DNA from: Jaapia argillacea MUCL 33604
Taxonomy: Eukaryota > Basidiomycota > Agaricomycetes > Jaapiales > Jaapiaceae
Length of the DNA stretch: 36,626 bases
Direction: 5' to 3'
Assembly (NCBI GenBank): GCA_000697665.1
Contig: KL197734.1
Location: forward strand, 118,757 to 155,382
Both the position numbers and the translations under genes were made by a program. This document shows positions 1 through 10,842 of the stretch, piece after piece. The notes beneath the pieces are model-generated. The model was not told the DNA's origin and searched no databases. It was given only the letters and a program-made list of their open reading frames with translations. Within the stretch, counting starts at the first letter, position 1. Each line of letters opens with the position of its first letter.

Positions 1-993
1 CCTGCATGATGTTGTGGAGGCGATGTCAATACGACATTTCCGGAACAGCAGATTGACGTTTCCGCGAACGATGGGTTGAGACAATTATGAGAGTGACAAC
101 CTGACCTCAATCCTGGGCACGAAATAATCTATCATACAATCCCACAACAATGACAACTTCTTGGGATCCTGTTGACAATTTACCGGGTTGGTGGTGTAGT
201 GCCAATCTGGGACCCAGCCACGAGCATTTCATCTGGTTGAAGTACGGCGTTAAAGATCCACCGGCACCAATCATCCAAGTCGAACCATGGTGCAAGGCAA
301 GTGGTCTTGCTTGTCAATGGCAGGGTGAGCGATAAGCGTGATGAAACGGCATAGGTGGGAGAAGACGCTTGGTGCTGAACAGGGAGATTTGGGCTATTCG
401 CCAACCTGAGGATGGTGGAATATCCACCCTACGATCTTGAGTTAAAATATCTCCAGCTGCTCCACGCCGCCTTGGCTAAGTGGTACAGCGTTGCACTTGT
501 ACGTTTCGACGGACATGCAAAGACCAGTCGTTCGAATCGGCTAGGCGGCATGTCGTTCTTCAGATATCGATCTTTTTCTCAAATTTATCTATACTAGTGT
601 GCACTTGGAGGTCCATTTTCATCGAATCATCACCTTATTACTAGTCTACTTCGGCCTTCAAGGTGACTTCAAGTTTTCAGCTTGTCTCATACTCTTTTGG
701 ATGCACCCAGCGTCGCATTGACAATCCTCACCTTATGAAGCGCCTTGGACCTAAGTATACAGGCTCGTTGAAGTTTGCATCGTAGATGTGACTTGATTCT
801 ATCTCTCCTATCAACTGCATAGCGCGCAATCCTCGCTGCACTTCCAGTGCCAGACCTCACCCAACCACATACAGTACTCTCACTTTTGCCGAGCTTTCGA
901 GTTTATTCAGACATCGTTGTTCCCGTTCGTCTCTGGCTCTATGTATATTTGATATCCCAACTTAACTGATTCGCCTCGCTTCTATCACCAGAA
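1..993. other. Left-edge interval without a confident gene
   Basis: Only short reading frames of about 60-75 residues are open here. One minus-strand frame near 180-400 has a Trp/Asp-rich stretch (WFDLDDWC) that could be the edge of an exon of a gene lying outside the window, but I recognise no family. Positions 600-993 read as non-coding and would be the upstream region of the PX reading frame at 994. No RNA gene or repeat was seen. Confidence 0.4.
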
Positions 994-1560
994 ATGACGA
1001 ACATCGTCCCACCTGCTCATCAAAGCCTACACGGCCACGAAACGCCCATCCCTCCCTGCTTACCCCCAGGCATCCTCCTCACCGCCGAAGTCCCATCCTT
1101 CCACCATGAAAACGAAGAGTATCACTTCCGCATAAACGCCATTTATCAACCTTTCGATCGCTCCAATCCAGTTTCCCTCCCTCCAGCCAAACAGCTCACC
1201 CTCCTCCGAGTTTACGAAGACTTTTACCAGTTCCAAATCAACCTCTTATCTGCACTTCCTCGGGAGAGCGGTCGTGAACCCCCACATCCACGGATTATTC
1301 CATATACACCTGGTCCATTTGGTGGGCATGTTGATAGAGCCGTCACGGCCCAAAGACGGTCGGAGTTGGACACGTATTTGTATGGGCTTTGCTCGTTGTT
1401 GAAGACGAGCTCGTGGTATATCTTGGAACATGGCCTTGTTGCGGAGTTTCTTAGTCTCCGACCTGGTGATGTCGAAGGAGACATCGACCCGAGGGTGGAG
1501 GAGATGCGAGTGTTGGGGCAGCAGGAAGATCGCCTCGTTGATCCTGGTACAGAGACTTGA
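994..1560 (+). CDS. PX-domain protein, Bem1/Scd2-like, orphan or truncated
   Basis: An intronless frame of 188 codons starting at an ATG. Residues about 25-155 read as the PX (phosphoinositide-binding) domain found in fungal Bem1/Scd2 polarity scaffolds: LPPGILLTAEV, then the strand and helix around EEYHFRINAIYQPF, a basic-aromatic RVYEDFYQFQ segment, a proline-rich PYTPGP loop, and a last helix ending YILEHGLVAEFLSLRPGD. Bem1 proteins normally have two SH3 domains before and a PB1 domain after the PX domain; neither is visible here. Directly after codon 180, a frame shift brings in a plausible continuation (around 1550-1600, DYRRLHDELVM), which suggests the C-terminus was lost by an indel. 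It could be a PX-only paralogue, but a decaying Bem1 copy is equally likely. In Bem1 the domain targets the scaffold to membranes for Cdc42 signalling; whether this copy does so is unknown. Confidence 0.6.
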   Translation: MTNIVPPAHQSLHGHETPIPPCLPPGILLTAEVPSFHHENEEYHFRINAIYQPFDRSNPVSLPPAKQLTLLRVYEDFYQFQINLLSALPRESGREPPHPRIIPYTPGPFGGHVDRAVTAQRRSELDTYLYGLCSLLKTSSWYILEHGLVAEFLSLRPGDVEGDIDPRVEEMRVLGQQEDRLVDPGTET

Positions 1561-3248
1561 AGATTATCGTAGACTTCACGATGAACTGGTGATGGTTTGA
1601 CACCTAAGGAAGACGATCGTACGGCAAGACAGGGGTGGTTGAAACGTGCATTGCGTGATAGACCAATCAAGTCTACTATGCCTTAATCTACTCCGGTGTG
1701 GCCTTACATCAAGAGGACCTGGTTTGATAATCGAAGGAGAGGAAGGGTCGTTGTGAAACAGGTTCATGGCTAGTCCAGTATGTTCAAAAGGCGGTATTGG
1801 TCCTTATCTCGAAGTTGTAGGGCAAGGTGATCCAGAGGAGATGCTTGGGCAAATGGCAGTCATGAACAAGAGATGGTGCAAACATCCGAATCATCAGCGG
1901 GGTGTCTGGGTTCCGTTGAAAGTGGCGGAGGAAAGCTTGGGACAGGGATGATTTGAGGAAGGGTGGGAGAGCTAGTGTGAGATACGGTGCGGATATCCGT
2001 CCCTCCATCAAAGGGGGGGAACTATTCCTGCGGTCGAGGAGAGAGCGATGGGGCAATCGGGGAGTCGGGAGTCGGGAGGGAGAAGAACCCGCCAACGGGT
2101 ATCAGCTACAATCCGTTCCCATCACACGCCTTCAACGGGCATATGGCCAGGTTCGCTTGAAGGGCAATTCTTGCACCAGACGCAACAGTTAACCCTAATC
2201 TGTGTCTTCATAGATTAAAGGATGGCGAAACTAGTAGAGAGTGTGTATCTGAGAAAGCACGCGCGTTATCGACATCAAACCGATCATCAAGAGTGTGGAC
2301 GTTGAGCCTAGATGGTTTCGAGGGGGAGGCTGAAGAGATTATCAGGATCGACGACGAGGGAAGGAATATTTGTCAGACGCACTCGGAGGTGATTGGTTTG
2401 AGGCGACGTGCTGCAGACGTGTCCACTCCGATAAGAGACTGTCGAAAGGCGCATCCAGCGAGAGAACCGTCAAGGTTTCTCCGACCGAGGGGTCCTACCA
2501 CCTCCGCCGACTAGCAATTCCGAAATCCTGAATCGCTACTCAATGGACTGGCTTGTCTCGTATTCGATGAAACGTGAAGACCATCGGTGCAAGAGAATAG
2601 GCTGGAGTGAAGGCAACCGTGTAACACGGAGCAGGACGATGAGGAAGAGAGGAACCGTGGGACACTCCTTTGGCGTTATGTACCACAGCATTTGCCACGA
2701 CTCGAGTGTGACCTGTTCACCACGCTGCCCAGAACCTTGAAGCACCACCAACAACTCCTCTATTGACCCTCCTCCAAATTTCTCGCCTCAATCGCACCTT
2801 AGTCACCCTCCAACGCTTATCGTTTCCCCAATCACTCCGGGCATGGATCGACATCAATTCGGAAATCCCAACCTATCGAGACTATGATCAGTCATCTTCA
2901 ACAGACACGTCGACAGGCCATCCTGTAGGTCCGCGGCAGATATCTATGCTTCGCCGACGGCTCTGCCCCCCCCGAGTCGTAGTCAACAATACCGACAATA
3001 ATGGTTTTAGGTAACCTCACGATGTAAGCGGAGTCAACTCCCAACAAGAAAATCCGAATTCTGAGTTCTCAGTGTTTCCTGGTGCACTGCCCATTGCTTT
3101 GAATTCTCCCTCGAGAAAGGGGTCTTGTCCAATATCATCGGCTTAGAGACAAGGCTTGCGCCTCATCCGCAGAGTTCTTAAGTAGCACCACTGAGTTTGG
3201 GCCGAGTTTATCATCGACCTGTTTAGCGAGTCTCTACCGATTCACGCC
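1561..3248 (+). pseudogene. Broken coding-like stretch after the PX frame
   Basis: No frame longer than about 85 codons survives, but several short plus-strand pieces have coding-like composition. They include a charged segment around 2290-2510 and a Ser/Pro-rich segment around 2745-2890 that reads NFSPQSHLSHPP. Frame changes and stops separate them. I could not find a PB1 or SH3 domain, so linkage to the PX frame upstream is inferred only from position and strand. It may instead be plain intergenic DNA. Confidence 0.25.
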
Positions 3249-4352
3249 ATGGAAGTCGAATCCTACTCCGCTATGCCCCTACCCTTATCCTCTCCTAATT
3301 TTTGGTTCGACACGCTTTCGCTTCCGTCTACATTTCCCGAGCTACACGCAGACGACATCACCGGGAAATACGTATCCGTACCATCCCGAGTCCGACCTTC
3401 AATTCACCCCAAATATTCGAGGATGCCAGCCCCATTCAAAATTATTTAGATAGGTTTTATAATCAGGCCCCCTGGGTATGTGCCTTCACGCTTTTTTGTA
3501 CACGAGTCGGCTGCTAACATCAGGTTTTACCGCAGAAATACACCCAACCTGCAAAGAATACCACTGTCGGGAACTGTACCAATCCGTACAGCGTATCAAC
3601 CTATATCAACCCGTTCGCAGTTTGGGATGGATCACCCACACCATCCAGCTCCCGGTCATCTCCGGAACCCCATTTTTCCACACCCTCAATCTACGGTGCC
3701 CTCCCATACCTATCTCCCATCTCCTCACCACTACCCGACACCGTCAACTTCGCCTTCACCCATCTCAAACCGACCATCCTCAATTCCACATTCATCAACT
3801 CCCGTCAAAAGCCTGTAGGATCGGTCTATACCGACTCTTTACGCGTGTTTACACTCCTGAAGGATAATGAGAGGAGGAATATGGCGATGGTTGAGTAGAG
3901 GATGGAGGGAGTACCTGCTGTTGAGATTAGGGGGGTTGTGAAGAAACAGAGGGTGCGGAAGTGGTTGGCTTTGTCGGATGATGCTAGGTATGGCTTCTCT
4001 CTCGTTTCTTTGAGATTGTTTGGAGGAACCTAATTGTCGTCTTTTTTTGATAGATCGAGAACAATGAGGGTCAATGCCGTCTCATACGTTTGGGTTACAA
4101 AAGGTGATTATATCTGTGTATGTGCCCCTTTCATCTCCGTCTAAATCTCACATTAATCAACGCTCCCTTGTTTCGTTTCTCGACGATATCTAGTTACATT
4201 CGACGACAGATTCCACCTCGTTCGTTATAACGCGAATAACAAAAACCCCAACGAGCATTAACCTAGAGATGAGCCAGGTAGCTATTGGCTTGGGATTGTT
4301 GGAGCCTTTGTGTGGTTGCGGCCGTTTTGCTTTTGTGTCGACAGAAGCTTGA
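3249..4352 (+). pseudogene. DUF6593-like basidiomycete gene with in-frame TAG
   Basis: Four exon blocks can be joined with canonical splice sites: a first block from the ATG at 3249 to 3475, then 3536-3987, 4054-4117 and 4194-4352 (introns of 60, 66 and 76 nt). The middle and C-terminal exons keep one frame and give a beta-rich pattern (PVGSVYTDSLRVFTLL, then MRVNAVSYVWVTKGDYICL), which resembles the DUF6593 family common in agaricomycetes; its function is unknown. Two defects are visible. A TAG at 3896-3898 sits where the family usually has the Trp of an I/VEW motif. The first block needs a frame shift near 3415 to join a Pro-rich N-terminal stretch to the exon ending at 3475. The family assignment is tentative. 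The TAG could be a real nonsense mutation, a strain variant or a sequence error. Confidence 0.45.
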
Positions 4353-4872
4353 TTAAGTTGGGGAGGGGTTGCTTTTCGACCTTGGTTGTAGTCGTATTGG
4401 TTGCCCTTTCCTTGGCCTGTTCTTATCGTGTATTAATGGTAATTCGATGTCCGGCTGATTAGAAGTGGGATATTTTTGTCAGGTGATCCATCAAACCCTA
4501 ACCCCAGGAGGATATTTCGCTCCCACGAACAGATCTCCAGCCAAGGTAAATGTAATTGCAAAGTGGATCTACAGTAGAAATGAAGTGGGTAGTGAACAGT
4601 GAGTAACGAGAACATCTGTGGGTGTAGTAAAACAGATGAGAAAAGAAAATGTCCAGCCAATAAATCGTCCGGAACCGTGACAAATCGTAACGAACTGCTA
4701 CTCGAGAACAGCCTAGGGGTTCGAACCACTGTACTCTACCATCACAGTCATCATCCGAGTCCGAGTCCGAGTCAGAATCCGAGTCGCAAGTCCAAGTACG
4801 AGTCCTAGCACACACAAGTCCCCAGTCCGAAACAAAAGTGTACGTCTGGGGTGAAAGTCTCTGAGAAACTGC
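4353..4872. other. Intergenic DNA between convergent 3' ends
   Basis: This lies between the DUF6593-like pseudogene (plus) and the end of the GH5-like gene (minus). Short minus-strand frames are open, but they owe their length to a GAGTCC-type hexanucleotide repeat that reads as alternating Ser-Asp. No gene is supported. Confidence 0.5.
4754..4804. repeat. Degenerate GAGTCC hexanucleotide tandem repeat
   Basis: Four to five near-copies of a CCGAGT/GAGTCC hexamer followed by diverged copies (gaatcc, gagtcg, aagtcc, gagtcc). It is simple-sequence DNA just downstream of the GH5-like gene's stop codon. Confidence 0.8.
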
Positions 4873-6987
4873 TTAAGAGGGAGTGTTGCTCGTTCCCATG
4901 AGGTTGGCGACAGCCTGGGAGTTTGGCCCAGCGTAGCTATAAGGATAGAATACGTCATCAGTTTTGGGATCCAAGAGGGAGGGGATGAGAAGGCGGAATG
5001 GGAAAGCACGTACTTGGCATAACCATCGTTGGGTGGAGGGTGGGCGGTTTGCCTTTTGCTGCTCGTTCCAGTCAACTCGTTTCCGGCCCACTGCGAAGAC
5101 CATGAGTATGGAGTGGTTTTGGATGTGGACAGCATCAAGTGCGTACCTGATATTCGAGGATGCCTCCGATGTTCCCGTTCAAGCCGACTGTGCAAATGAG
5201 TAAGACGAGGAAGCAACGTAAAGTCGACGAGAAACGTACTGGACGACCAAGAGATTGTACCAAAGTCGCGTTGGAAGACTTCGACACCGCCACCTGTCAT
5301 GAAATATCGATGAGAATGATCTTCGATAAACAAGAACGAAGAAAATCGACGTACTTCCTGTTGAAAGACCGCCTGAGGTTGGTGCAGTTCCGTTGACTGG
5401 AACGAAGTTGTCCCAGCTTTGCTTTGTGACGATTCCGTAAGCCGTCAAGGTCTCTGGTTTGCCAACGCTGCAATGAAAAGACAGTCAACGACTAGTGCAG
5501 CAAGAGGTGAAGCTAGTAGGCACTCACGAGCCACCTGTATCGGAATGGTCGGAGACCCAGGTGATACCGTGCCCGAGAGAATCAATCGCGAAGTTGGGGG
5601 TCTTCGACGCGTAGGTTTGCACCTGGTCAGGGAAGAATTGGCTGTCCACCAAGAAGATCGATTTGAGTCGATGTTATACATGGAGAACACGGGAAAGATA
5701 GGCTTACAATGAACCGAAGTCAATTGTGGGGACACTGATGATGTCTTGGGTGTCAACACCGTACGATCCGTCGAATGCAGGGCCAGTGCGCAGGGAGGAA
5801 GCTTGTGGCAGGACTGAAGAGGGTGCGTAGATCTTGGGGCAGCCAAGGCAGTAGAAACCGCTGTCGCTGAAGTGGAATAAACTGATTAACGTCGGCTTAA
5901 CTTCGGGAGAGATGAAAAACATACCCGGCCGTGACCAAGTGGCACGAGTCCAAACTCTTAATATAGCTGGCTACATAGTTCGGGAGCCCGTCAATAAACA
6001 GCTGTTCCTCGAGAGCGAATACGATCCTTACACATCAGAGCTACCCACTTCGTGATTGTCTTAGTGTTACAACTCGAAGAGGCGGGGACAGTCGAGCTGC
6101 AGCGGGGGTCGTTGGCGAGCTCCCATCCAAGGATCGTGGAATCATTGAGGTAACGATTGACAATCGTAGCAGTGTACTTCTTGAAGGCAGTGATGATAGT
6201 GGAGTCCGTGTAGAATAGATCGTGAGTTCCACCAGGGTGGAAGTTGCTGACGTAGAGGTCCATGCCGCCTAGAAATGACGCCATTTGAGTACGCAAAGCG
6301 CTACAGCACGACAGACTTGAGACGTACCGTAATCGTTGGAAAGGAATCCTCGTGGAAGGGCGCTATTGTCTCGGCGCAAACGAGCGATGGAACTGCTCGA
6401 CTGGGCATGTTGAGGGTTCCAGTTGTTCGTGAGGGTTAAGACGAGCTTGAGGCCATACTTGTTGGCAGTGGCCACGACCTTGTCAAGGCGTTGTAACCCG
6501 TCAGGCCCATCGTTGATGGTCGCAGTTCCGCCTTGAAGGATCTAAGACGTTTTGTTAGCAAGGCGCCGCGAAAATGAGGGAAAGAGTGTTTACTTGGAAA
6601 TAAGTCCCAGACGCGGGTTTCTGAGAAACATCGTTGAAGGCCCAAGTACGAACAACTGTGTAGCCAGCGCCAGCAATGCTCAAGAACGTGAAGTCCAAGT
6701 CCTCATCCGTCACCATGTTCAGCCAATACGCGTTTGTGCCTATTTTAACACAATGTCAGAGCGCATCCAATTGGAAATGGGATGGAAGGTAAAACCATAA
6801 TGACGGAACGTCCTGTCGAGCGAATTAGCATCGCAAAGGGCTGGCATAACCGACAGAGCACGAACCTTGAGTCGAGGAAGAACTGTCCTTGCGAAGTCGT
6901 AACAAACCCCGAATCGACACCCGTTCCAGCTGCACGGTGTAGGAGCCCAAGGGCAAGCAGAAACAGGATCGGGAGTGTCGTGAACAT
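4873..6987 (-). CDS. Secreted GH5_7 (endo-mannanase-like) protein, catalytic residues replaced
   Basis: Thirteen exons join in frame into 467 codons: 6987-6866, 6812-6796 (a 17-nt microexon), 6739-6594, 6541-6328, 6268-6032, 5970-5925, 5866-5708, 5641-5528, 5467-5355, 5293-5240, 5187-5147, 5090-5014 and 4936-4873. The first ~20 residues ([20 protein letters not shown]) are a signal peptide. The fold markers of GH5 subfamily 7 follow in order: [89 protein letters not shown] and a late EYQW. Family enzymes have Glu in NEP (acid/base), His in HLYP and Glu in EE(F/Y)G (nucleophile). Here these read NDP, QLFP and TAYG. The fold is conserved, so the protein is probably a secreted pseudo-enzyme or has another activity, for example carbohydrate binding. 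Mannanase activity is not expected. Exons 10-11 (5293-5147) are the least certain. Confidence 0.85.
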
Positions 6988-7040
6988 CTCGAAGCAAAGG
7001 CAAGTTGCTCGACGATGCCAGCCCAGGAACCATTGAAACC

Positions 7041-7049
7041 CTTATATAC
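7041..7049 (-). promoter_or_regulatory. Probable TATA box of the GH5-like gene
   Basis: On the minus strand this reads tatataag and lies 54-62 bp upstream of the ATG at 6987. That is a plausible distance for a fungal TATA box with a short leader. Confidence 0.45.
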
Positions 7050-8353
7050 TGGTCTCAACGAGGAAAGATGCGGCGGAAATAAATTGATTCTTGACAGATT
7101 GGCGCCCAACAGCATCACGAAACAAAAGAATAGCCGCATACATAAGAAAACACAGCGAAGTTGCACGTTCAAGGGACAAAGGAGCCGAAAAGAGGGGACA
7201 CTGCGAAATTGTCGGTGGTCCAGGGTTGATGGGTGAAGCTAGAAGCTGGCTATACTAGGGCGGTGATAGAAGCATCGTCATATCGATACGAGTGCAAGGC
7301 TGCAATGCGGGGTACATCGCAATTGAACTCTCGGGTTCTCAAATTACCGATATATGCATTGGCGCCTGTGGGTTTGGGGGACTTGAATGTGAAATGGTAT
7401 TTGGTCGCTGCCATGGCAGTGGGTCTGAAATGTATCTGGCATCCTGTCCGATCCGAAAGCGCCCTGAAGGAAACCGTCAACGAGCTAAACTCTTGAATAG
7501 GCGCTCGGCAGCGGTTTTTGGGTGCTAGTCGGCCAACGATGACCGGCCTCGAGGCGTACAACGTGGTGCTCGAACCTTTCAACCTCTACAAGCCTGGGCT
7601 AGCTCAGCTCAAAATAACTTAGAACTCACCGCCCGAGTGCTCGGAGGTGTAGTTTCCAGACAGTGGGGACTTGGGGAAACGAAGCTCAAAGTTCATGAAC
7701 ATCATTGCAAAACACGTGCCCATATTGGTCCCGTTCCAACCCAACTGAACAGAACTTCACTCTCTTCAACTGCCTTGCACATCGCCGTGGGCGCTGTTGC
7801 TGTAACTATGAAGGCTCCTCAACCTTCATCCTGAAATTATGGCTGTGCTCATGTGCCTGAAGGAAATTCAGGATGGAACGGTGGAGAGGTGACTTTCTCC
7901 GAACACAATCTCCCTAATCTCAGCGCCCAACAGACTCGCACCTTGCCGTAAATGAAATCCCCTTATGAGCGCAAGGCTCGAGGAGTCTGCGTTTCCCCAT
8001 ATGTCTAGAGGGCGCCGCCAGATTGAAGCTACTACATCCGTGACTTGAGGTGAAGACTCACCTACGTAAGTCCGTCCCGTGCGCTTTAGAGAAGTCGTGA
8101 AAGTAAGTGCCCAGTGTGAACATGCTAATGAACGGGTTATCTGAACACTGATTCCACTTCTCATGGTTTCGGAAGCGAGGTTGGAAGCAGAAGCGTTTCT
8201 CAATTGTGTTCATTTGGAGTCCCAGTAAGCTCAGGCTTCGACTTCACCATCGGACCGCTGGGTGTGATCACTTGCGCGATGCGCTTCTTGGGCACTACAC
8301 ATTGGTACAATCGATTGCAAATGCACTGTCAACACGTTCTCGCCAACTCAGCC
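7050..8353. other. Intergenic interval upstream of the GH5-like gene and copy A
   Basis: The genes on either side face away from each other, so this interval holds both upstream regions. Overlapping frames of 87-111 codons occur on both strands around 7230-7580 and 7870-8200, but none has recognisable motifs, a clean splice pattern or a paralogue in the window. I do not call a gene here. Confidence 0.5.
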
Positions 8354-8478
8354 CTCGCAGTTTCGCTATGTCCGTTAGGCGCTCGGACCCTTTGCCCTCA
8401 TGATCAAGCTTAGATATGGGCGAACATGATCTAACCAGCTTCAAAGTCGATGGAACTTGCCTCGCCCGACAGGTGAGG
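8354..8478 (+). promoter_or_regulatory. Conserved upstream block of family copy A
   Basis: This block aligns with 31377-31511 (minus strand) upstream of copy D. Shared stretches in the same order include CTCGCAGTTTCGC.ATGTCCG, TTAGGCGCTCG, ACATGATC.AAC, AGCTTCAA, GATGGAA, CTTGCCTC and a final CAGGTGAG box. The box lies 168 bp before the ATG of A and 172 bp before the equivalent codon of D. A CAGGTG core is E-box-like. Either shared regulation or simply recent duplication could explain the conservation. Confidence 0.6.
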
Positions 8479-8637
8479 GGCGCCCAACCACCGCCCCGCC
8501 TACACCAATACCTTAAATCCATTGTCCTCTCCAGGCTTTGTTGACGGTTTGGCTGCCCTCCTGCCCTCTCATCCAACGTCCCCGGTAGATATCAAGGCTT
8601 CTACAGGCGTTCAACACTAACCTCAATTTCAGCAGCG

Positions 8638-10842
8638 ATGTCGACCCAACCACCAACCCGGCCTCTGGGCGAACCATATCCCATCAACACGCTCCCATTT
8701 CACGACCAACCAAACGTTGTGAGGCGCAACACCAACCGAGATAACCTCGGGATCTGGAATACATGGATCTATCTGTTCGAGCTTTCTTCCATTGTCGCAC
8801 TGATCATTTGGCCTTGGATATTCTACGCTGTTGCCGCAGCGACTCCCGGTGGGCTCGCGATGAATACACACACGGGGGCAATCGTCAATAAGCACCCCAC
8901 CGAGACGACTTGGGTCGTGACCAACGTATCGAACATCCTGGCCTTGCTCGTTTCCTATTTCTTCTCATCGGCGGCCAGGACACTTGCGATCAAGTGGCTT
9001 GGTTCCAGGGAGTCCAACATCTGGACACTCTCGTTCATTTCAGCTGCGAAATCGCCCGGCCAAGCCCTCCCATGGCTATACTCCAACAGGAGCTGGATGC
9101 TCGCCCACGCTCAGGGCCTCCAATATGGCTTGGCATTGGTCATGTACTTTGTTCTAATACTGCTCGTTTTGAGCGGCTTCAACGCCTTGTTGGCTCCCCA
9201 CCCCATCACTCGAACTTCCGACCTCGCCGGAAAGGAGCTTGACTTCACGTCAACCGACCCCGACTGTATCTACTGGTTCGAGAACAACGCGCCTGCTGAC
9301 TCGTGTAACTGGCAGGTGCGCTTTTTCGATCTCGTTTTGGGAAGCTGAGGTTGATGACACATAACAGCAATACGGCAACACTTCCTTCACCACTTGCGTA
9401 GGAGAGAATCAGATGGTCGACGTCCTAGAATCCGGGCGCAGTAATGTACGTCCTAAACCAGTACATCATGGTCAATACGTTGATGATGAATTACAGATTC
9501 TGTCTTTGGTCCCCGGTAACAATAATACCGTTACTTTCAATCAACTCGGAGGAGTGCGGTTTTCTGGCCCCATACGTGGAGTACTTCCCGGTGGGCCAAA
9601 CGGAGTCTCTGTTTTCGATGCCATCTCATTCTCATCGTTGACCGGCGAAACCCTCGACACGGCCCTGTCTTATCAATACACCACCAGTCTTCAGGGCTTC
9701 ATGAGCAACGTATCTTGCATCTACGACTCGGAATCGCCCATCACATTCGTCAATAGCACTCTCACCGACGTACGAGGGATCGCCGGCACCTGCCCGCCTG
9801 GCCACAACATTCTCGGTAACTCGGCTTATCCAACTTTCTTCACTGGGCCCGGCTATTTGAGTTACTACGCATGCAATGCCTCCTCTACGGATTCAGGTGG
9901 ATCATATAATCTCTACTTCCGGGGTGACGGAGACTACATTGATGCAATCGGCAATGTGACCTGCCAATTATCGTCTGCTCATCATGCCACGTACGATGTC
10001 ACCTACAACTCACAACCAGGTTTATTCTCCGCACACCCCTCATCCTCTTCATCCTCCAATAACCAGAGCCTCCTCCTCATCGACTCGGCCGTACAGGCCT
10101 TGGGAACCCTTGTGTGGAATGCACAATGGATGGAGTTCAACTCTGTAGCGGAATCGGTTATTACGTTCGGGATTAAAGAGTTTGGCGTTCAGCAATATGC
10201 TCGGGACGATCGGAATCTGCGCATCCTTGAAGCCATGATACAAGGAGTTCTCGAATATGAGGTACGGTCCCTCCCTTCACCAACTATTGTCTCTCAATAC
10301 TTTTTCGATATTAGGTGACCTACAATAGGCTCATCTACGCCCTTTATAACTCGGGGCCTCAGTATGCCAATAACAATGTGACAGCGCTGCCGAAGTGCCT
10401 ACGCGATATCACAGGCACGGTGACCTATGATATCATCGGCTGGCATATGTCATGGCACAATCCTCTCTTCCTCATTCCCATGACAATCGTGAACTTGACC
10501 TCCTTGGCCATGCTCGTCGCAGCAGCATTCTATGTTGGAGAGAAGAGAAAGCTCCCCCGCTTCGATCCTTCGAACCCCATCTCCGTCCTTATCGCCGCCT
10601 CCCGTGGAAAGATTGACATCGGGCCCCCTCGACCCGAAGATCCCGAAGATGTCTGGGTATCTGGAATCCCGATCCAGTACTTTGAGGAGAATGGGGTGTC
10701 TACCTTGAGGATGCGAGGCGCTATGGTTCCAGGGATGGTTGGACAGCCAGGCGCATTTCGACGGGACGACTCGGAGGAAGGTGTGAGAGAGAAACTCATC
10801 GTGCCCCCTGGAGACGTCATGGAGGTTAGGCATTTTGGTTGA
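8638..10842 (+). CDS. Four-helix membrane protein with large ectodomain, family copy A
   Basis: Exons 8638-9315, 9368-9445, 9497-10261 and 10315-10842 give 682 residues. There are predicted transmembrane helices at about 43-68, 91-113, 161-185 and 557-580. Between helices 3 and 4 is an ectodomain of about 370 residues with many Asn-X-Ser/Thr sites and conserved cysteines (DPDC, CNW, FTTC, SNVSC, GTCPPGH, YACNASS, NVTC, KCL). The predicted topology is N-in, C-in. The cytosolic tail starts with the family signature KLPRFDPSNPISVLIAASRG and then an acidic stretch. Other family hallmarks are the WNTW entry to helix 1, TPGGLAMN, AARTLAIKW and QLGGVRFSGPIRGVLP. I know of no characterised member; a plasma-membrane sensor or adhesion role would be a guess. 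The second intron (9446-9496) is 51 nt, in frame and without a stop, so a 699-residue read-through product is also possible. The closest relative here is copy D. Confidence 0.85.

Noticed and set aside
2185-2200. A TTAACCCTAAT word resembling a telomere repeat
   Set aside because: It occurs once only, with no array.
4713-4740. A GGTTCGAACC word resembling a tRNA B box, with a GGTAGAG-like stretch on the other strand
   Set aside because: No acceptor stem, no anticodon arm and no correctly spaced A box could be built on either strand.
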